Positions 60,054 through 64,000 of a stretch of 64,000 bases of DNA are shown in pieces. Source of the stretch: an uncultured Dyadobacter sp. GTDB lineage: Bacteria; Bacteroidota; Bacteroidia; Cytophagales; Spirosomataceae. Position 1 is the stretch's first letter; every line of letters starts with the position of its first letter. A model generated the notes under the pieces. That model saw only the letters and a list, made by a program, of their open reading frames with translations. It ran no database searches and had not been told where the DNA came from. The translations under genes were made by a program, and so were the position numbers. The stretch is from positions 128,527-192,526 of the forward strand of contig NZ_CAMLSE010000016.1 of assembly GCF_946482605.1 (NCBI RefSeq), written 5' to 3'.

Positions 60054-61343
60054 ATGAATATACTTATATTGGGATCGGGCGGAAGAGAACACGCTTTTGC
60101 CTGGAAAATAGCCCAAAGCCCTCTTTGTGACACCTTGTTTGTAGCCCCGGGAAATGCGGGAACCGCGGGAGTAGCAACGAACCTTTCTATCTCTTACAAC
60201 GATTTTGACGCCATTGCTAACGCGGTAATCGAAAATAATATCGAGCTCGTGATCGTGGGCCCTGAGGAGCCTTTGGTCAACGGGGTTGTGGATTATTTCA
60301 ATGGCCGTGAAGACCTGGCTAAGGTGCGGATTATCGGCCCGGACAAGGCCGGTGCGCAACTCGAAGGCAGCAAGGATTTCTCGAAGCAGTTTATGCAGAA
60401 ATACGGTATCCCGACCGCCGCTTCGCGCACATTCACCGCCGAAGAACTGGAAATAGGTTTGGAATACCTCGAAAACCATTCCCTGCCGATCGTGCTCAAA
60501 GCCGATGGTCTGGCAGCAGGAAAAGGCGTGATTATCGCCGAGAAGCATGCCGACGCCGAACAGGCGTTCAAGGAAATGCTCGTGGACGGCAAGTTTGGGA
60601 AGGCAGGTAATAAAGTCGTGATCGAACAATTCCTGAAAGGGATAGAATTGTCGGTTTTTGTACTTACAGATGGAGAGCACTACAAAATTCTGCCCGAGGC
60701 CAAGGATTACAAGCGTATCGGTGAAAACGACACAGGCCTTAACACAGGAGGAATGGGTGCGGTGTCGCCGGTAGTGTTCGCAGACGCGAATTTTATACGT
60801 AAGGTTGAAGAAAAGGTTGTCAAACCCACATTGCACGGCCTTCAGAGCGAAGGGATCAAATATGTAGGCTTTATATTCATCGGCCTGATGAACATCAAGG
60901 GAGAGCCATATGTGATCGAATACAATGTGCGGATGGGCGACCCCGAAACGGAAGTGGTTGTCCCAAGGATACAGTCCGACTTCGCAATGCTGATGGCTGC
61001 AACAGCAAAGGGTACCCTGCACGATTTTGATCTGCAGATCTCCCCGCAGGTGGCCGTAACTACAGTGGTTGTCTCTGGAGGATATCCGGAAGACTATGAA
61101 AAAGGAAAGGTAATTTCAGGAAGTGAGAAGATGGAAGACGTGCATGTATACCATGCCGGCACCACTTTTAACGGAAATGCAGAAGTCGTGACGAATGGTG
61201 GCCGGGTTATGGCATTAACCGGGCTGGCCAACTCCCTCGAAAACGCCGTGCACAAATCGCAGCGGGCTGCGCAGGTTGTGCAGTATGAAGGGAAGTATTT
61301 TCGGCACGATATTGGTGTGGATTTGATTCGTTATAACGATTGA
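60054..61343 (+). CDS. purD: Phosphoribosylamine-glycine ligase (GAR synthetase)
   Basis: 429 residues. Joins phosphoribosylamine and glycine with ATP, the second step of purine synthesis. ATP-grasp fold: MNILILGSGGREHAFAWKIAQSP at the start, VIVGPEEPLVNGVVD, SKDFSKQFMQKYGIPTA, VLKADGLAAGKGVIIAE, FLKGIELSVFVLTDG, NTGGMGAVSP and YNVRMGDPETEVVVPRI. Full length, no odd residues. ricT starts 15 bases after it, so the two are probably co-transcribed. No other pur gene is in the window. Confidence 0.97.
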   Translation: MNILILGSGGREHAFAWKIAQSPLCDTLFVAPGNAGTAGVATNLSISYNDFDAIANAVIENNIELVIVGPEEPLVNGVVDYFNGREDLAKVRIIGPDKAGAQLEGSKDFSKQFMQKYGIPTAASRTFTAEELEIGLEYLENHSLPIVLKADGLAAGKGVIIAEKHADAEQAFKEMLVDGKFGKAGNKVVIEQFLKGIELSVFVLTDGEHYKILPEAKDYKRIGENDTGLNTGGMGAVSPVVFADANFIRKVEEKVVKPTLHGLQSEGIKYVGFIFIGLMNIKGEPYVIEYNVRMGDPETEVVVPRIQSDFAMLMAATAKGTLHDFDLQISPQVAVTTVVVSGGYPEDYEKGKVISGSEKMEDVHVYHAGTTFNGNAEVVTNGGRVMALTGLANSLENAVHKSQRAAQVVQYEGKYFRHDIGVDLIRYND

Positions 61344-61358
61344 TGAAGGGGAGTAACT

Positions 61359-62747
61359 ATGGGATGTGGATCATGTTCATCCGGAGGTTGCGGTAGTAAT
61401 GGTACTGCCGTTGCCGGATGTGGAAGTAATGGAAACTGCGCGACAAGCGGATGCAATAAAATGAATGTCTTCGATTGGCTGAGTCACATGGACGTGCCGT
61501 CGGGGCAGCGTTTTGATGTGGTGGAAGTCAAGTTCAAAGGCGGCAGGAAAGAATATTTCCGGAATATAAATCAGCTGGAATTCGTCACGGGCGACTATGT
61601 CGTTTGTGAAATGGCCTCCGGGCAGCATATCGGCACGGTATCCTTACAAGGAGAATTGGTCCGGCTTCAGATGAAGCGGAAAAATGTCCTGATGAACGAT
61701 GATCTGCACGTGATCTACCGGATCGCTTCGGAAAAAGACCTGGATAAATCGACGCAGGCAATGGCCCGCGAGATGCCTACGCTTTACCGGACCCGCGAGA
61801 TTATCCGGGAAATGAAGCTTAACATGAAGCTTTCGGATGTAGAATATCAGTCGGATAACACCAAAACGACATTTTACTATTCGTCCGAAGAGCGGGTCGA
61901 TTTCCGGGAGTTGATTAAAATGCTAGCCTCGGAATTCAAGGTCAGGATCGAAATGCGCCAGATCAGCCTGCGTCAGGAAGCGAGCCGCCTCGGCGGGTTG
62001 GGTTCCTGCGGCCGCGAGCTTTGCTGCTCTACCTGGCTGACCGATTTCAAGAACATTTCGACCGCTGCTGCGCGTTATCAGAACCTGTCGTTGAACCCGG
62101 CCAAACTTTCGGGACAATGCGGGAGATTGAAATGCTGCCTGAATTACGAGCTCGAAACTTACATTGACGCATTGCGGGATATACCGACAGTGGATGCGCC
62201 GCTGAAAACCAAAAAAGGGGTCGCGACCTTGCAGAAGACGGATATCTTCAAAAAGATCATGTGGTTCGGGTTTGACAAGGACACCAACTGGTATCCGGTG
62301 GCAATCGATAAGGTGTTGGAGATAATTGAGCTGAACAAGAAGGACATTATCCCCGAGTCGCTCGAGGTCCTGACGCCTGAACCTGAGAAAAGTTTGGATA
62401 AGGTGCCCGGCAAGCTCAACAGCGATCTGGAAAACCTTGACAAAAAGTACAGCGACGAACAGAAGAAAAAGAAAAAGAAGAAGAACCGTTCGGGTAAAAA
62501 CCGCGGAAATGGAAGCGGTCCTGAAAACAGCAATGCCGAAAATCAGGGCAACAGCAATCCGAATAGCGGTCCCCGCGAGGAACCCAGGAACAAGGGTAAC
62601 AATCCTGGTGAAGCCCCCAGAAATAAGGGTAACAACAGCAATAACAACGAAGGAAACAGGAATAAGAACAGTAATAACAACAGTAATAACAACAGAAGAC
62701 CTCAGAAGCCTTCCGGAGGACCCAAACCGGAACAGAACAAGGGTTAA
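61359..62747 (+). CDS. ricT: PSP1-domain protein RicT with Cys-rich head and Lys/Asn-rich tail
   Basis: 462 residues. The PSP1 core (about 45-285) includes VVEVKFKGGRKEYFRNINQLEF, GDYVVCEMASGQHIGTVSL and the Cys-containing LGSCGRELCCSTWL and SGQCGRLKCCLNYELETY. These Cys pairs carry iron-sulphur clusters in RicAFT complexes that affect RNase Y activity in Bacillus; the role in Bacteroidota is less clear. The first 35 residues are a Gly/Cys-rich head (GCGSCSSGGCGSNG). The last 90 residues are low-complexity Lys/Asn/Gly/Pro and probably disordered, starting with a poly-Lys run (62462-62485). 15 bases after purD; a terminator precedes anmK. Confidence 0.92.
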   Translation: MGCGSCSSGGCGSNGTAVAGCGSNGNCATSGCNKMNVFDWLSHMDVPSGQRFDVVEVKFKGGRKEYFRNINQLEFVTGDYVVCEMASGQHIGTVSLQGELVRLQMKRKNVLMNDDLHVIYRIASEKDLDKSTQAMAREMPTLYRTREIIREMKLNMKLSDVEYQSDNTKTTFYYSSEERVDFRELIKMLASEFKVRIEMRQISLRQEASRLGGLGSCGRELCCSTWLTDFKNISTAAARYQNLSLNPAKLSGQCGRLKCCLNYELETYIDALRDIPTVDAPLKTKKGVATLQKTDIFKKIMWFGFDKDTNWYPVAIDKVLEIIELNKKDIIPESLEVLTPEPEKSLDKVPGKLNSDLENLDKKYSDEQKKKKKKKNRSGKNRGNGSGPENSNAENQGNSNPNSGPREEPRNKGNNPGEAPRNKGNNSNNNEGNRNKNSNNNSNNNRRPQKPSGGPKPEQNKG

Positions 62748-62770
62748 AATTGTCTTCTTCGAATCCATTC

Positions 62771-62803
62771 GGGCCAGCTCATTCAAAGGCTGGCCCGTTT
62801 TTT
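62771..62803 (+). terminator. Intrinsic terminator of ricT
   Basis: 8-bp arms GGGCCAGC (62771-62778) and GCTGGCCC (62789-62796), then GTTTTTT. The anmK GTG follows 14 bases later. Confidence 0.85.
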
Positions 62804-62816
62804 AGCGATACCATTT

Positions 62817-64000
62817 GTGAAAGAACACGTCGAAAAGCTTTACGCGCTAAGCCGGAAGCCGTCACGCAGGATTATCGGGCTGATGTCGGGCACCTCGCTC
62901 GACGGGCTGGACGTGGCGCTTTGTCATGTCGTCGGCAGTGGGCCCGAAACGCGGCTGCAAGTGAAGCATTTCAAAACGGTGCCTTATGAATATGGTTTCA
63001 GAAATGCCGTGCGCGAGATTTTTGCCAAAAGGCAGATCGATTTTCAACAGCTCTGTTTGCTGAACCCCTTCATTGGTTTGCAGCACGGGCAAATGATCCT
63101 TGAATGCCTTACCGAATGGGGCGTTAATGCTTCGGAAATCGATTTGATCGCCAGCCACGGGCAAACCGTCTTTCACGCCCCGCAAAAGCAGCATGGAATT
63201 TCCGGCTTCCCCAATGCGACGTTGCAAATCGGCGACGGCGACCACATTGCGGTCAAAACCGGCATTATTACCCTCAGCGATTTCAGACAAAAACACATCG
63301 CAGCGGGTGGAGAAGGAGCGCCGCTGGCTGTTTATGGCGACTACTTTCTGTTTTCTCAAAAGGAAGAAAGCAGGATATTGCTGAATATGGGCGGCATCGC
63401 CAATTTCACATTCCTACCCGGGAACCTCGATGCATCGGCCGTTTTTACCACCGATACCGGCCCCGGAAATACCTTGATCGACGCATTTACTCGTCTTCAT
63501 TTTGGAAGGCCTTATGATGAAAACGGCAGCATTGCCGCCAGTGGCTCCATCGATGAAGCATTGCTGAAAGCGCTCAAAGACTCTTCGTTTTTTGAACAGC
63601 CATTTCCCAAAACCACCGGCCCGGAGGTATTCAGCATCGATTACGTGAGAAGTGCTATGCAGGTTTCAGGTCGGAGCGGGATTGAACCCAACCACCTGAT
63701 AGCTACTTTGACGCAATTCAGTGCGGAAACGATTTCGGAGGCGATACGGGGTGCCATGCCCGCAGGCGACGCATTTGAGGTGTACGCGAGCGGCGGAGGC
63801 GCACATAACCCGGTGCTGATGCGCGCGATCGGGGAGTTACTGGGCCAGCATATTCGTCTGATCGATGAGTTGGGTGTGTCTGGTGATGCGAAAGAGGCGG
63901 TGTTGTTCGCGGTTCTGGCCAATGAGGCAGTAGCGGGCGAGGCGGTGTATTTCGGTGAAAAGAAAGGTGTACCGGGCGTTTCAATGGGGAAAATATCCTT
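62817..64000 (+). CDS. anmK: Anhydro-N-acetylmuramic acid kinase (3' end outside window)
   Basis: About 394 residues visible, only a few C-terminal residues missing. Phosphorylates 1,6-anhydro-MurNAc from recycled cell wall to MurNAc-6-phosphate in the cytosol. Signatures are GLMSGTSLDGLDVALC, IASHGQTVFHAP, LQIGDGDHIAVKTGI, VSDF-like LSDFRQKHIAAGGEGAPL, LLNMGGIANFT, DTGPGNTLIDAF and YASGGGAHNPVLM. The start is GTG at 62817 (VKEHVEKLYALSRKPSRRII); no in-frame ATG fits. It begins 14 bases after the ricT terminator, so a promoter would have to overlap that hairpin or lie inside ricT. Confidence 0.94.
   Translation, partial: MKEHVEKLYALSRKPSRRIIGLMSGTSLDGLDVALCHVVGSGPETRLQVKHFKTVPYEYGFRNAVREIFAKRQIDFQQLCLLNPFIGLQHGQMILECLTEWGVNASEIDLIASHGQTVFHAPQKQHGISGFPNATLQIGDGDHIAVKTGIITLSDFRQKHIAAGGEGAPLAVYGDYFLFSQKEESRILLNMGGIANFTFLPGNLDASAVFTTDTGPGNTLIDAFTRLHFGRPYDENGSIAASGSIDEALLKALKDSSFFEQPFPKTTGPEVFSIDYVRSAMQVSGRSGIEPNHLIATLTQFSAETISEAIRGAMPAGDAFEVYASGGGAHNPVLMRAIGELLGQHIRLIDELGVSGDAKEAVLFAVLANEAVAGEAVYFGEKKGVPGVSMGKIS

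Noticed and set aside
60042..61022. Long open frame on the minus strand opposite purD
   Set aside because: It lies fully inside purD, which has all family motifs. The antisense protein has no recognisable domain and looks like a codon-bias shadow.
61923..62786. Minus-strand frame opposite the RicT tail with repeated hydrophobic runs
   Set aside because: The Val/Ile-rich product is the complement of the Asn/Lys-rich tail and has no other support.
1..64000. tRNA, rRNA, prophage or insertion sequence
   Set aside because: No T-loop/acceptor combination, ribosomal core, transposase, integrase or terminal repeat was recognised by eye. A tRNAscan or IS search would settle this.

Overview
The window is one unbroken piece of chromosome from a Gram-negative member of the Bacteroidota. 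Gene content points to Cytophagales, Spirosomaceae, and most likely a Dyadobacter-like genus; that rank is inferred from protein families, not from a search. Supporting features are a gliding-motility lipoprotein GldB, an LptD of the Bacteroidota type, DUF4293, DUF4295 and DUF6089 proteins, a fused two-domain branched-chain keto acid dehydrogenase E1, many secreted proteins, weak Shine-Dalgarno signals, and promoter-like sites of the Bacteroidota form (TTG, about 20 bases, TAnnTTTG). Coding density is high, the one gap above 300 bases is at 38757-39138, and no tRNA, rRNA, CRISPR array, prophage or insertion sequence was recognised.

Layout. 1-9.2 kb: a dipeptidyl-peptidase-IV-like S9 protease (5' end outside the window) coupled to a small secreted protein, an M28 metallopeptidase, hemB, an orphan OmpR-type response regulator, an alpha/beta hydrolase, fabI and a vWA-like lipoprotein. 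9.2-15.7 kb: a Uma2 nuclease-fold protein, comM/yifB, a secreted amidase, and a PadR regulator overlapping a large MacB/FtsX-type permease. 15.7-24.1 kb: a HAD-IIA hydrolase with an APH-fold kinase-like protein, a PlsC-type acyltransferase, a DUF4143 ATPase with a 16-bp inverted repeat around its start, a two-domain VOC protein, aroB, a DUF4136 lipoprotein and a beta-hydroxyacid dehydrogenase. 24.1-31.2 kb is rich in envelope genes: acyl-CoA carboxylase beta, an MCE/MlaD protein and a second amidase, divergent from lptD, then a DUF1573 protein.

31.4-36.1 kb: a tight + strand run of BCKDH E1 fusion, then PglC-, PglD- and PglE-like genes that look like a partial bacillosamine-type glycan pathway. 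36.2-43 kb: an FKBP lipoprotein, endonuclease III, an ECF sigma factor overlapping a small gene, a YjjG-type nucleotidase, a trypsin-fold protease, DUF2911 and two tandem DUF6089 barrels. 43.2-46.8 kb: a LolD/MacB-like ABC pair whose permease has a His-rich periplasmic loop, a DUF3299 protein with its own promoter, and an isolated nuoH. 46.8-52.2 kb: gldB, an SDR-like protein, a TlpA-family thioredoxin, gatB and a cytochrome c lipoprotein. 52.4-57 kb: the rpmG-DUF4295-ftsY-rimO block usual in this phylum. 57-64 kb: kdsD, recQ, purD, ricT and most of anmK.

Most of the window is housekeeping and envelope biology. The items most worth a second look are the His-rich ABC permease with DUF3299, the inverted repeat that covers the promoter and start of the DUF4143 ATPase (whose Walker B Glu is Gln), the kinase-like/HAD pair with a motif I substitution, the PglCDE-like genes behind BCKDH E1, and several promoter/terminator overlaps.
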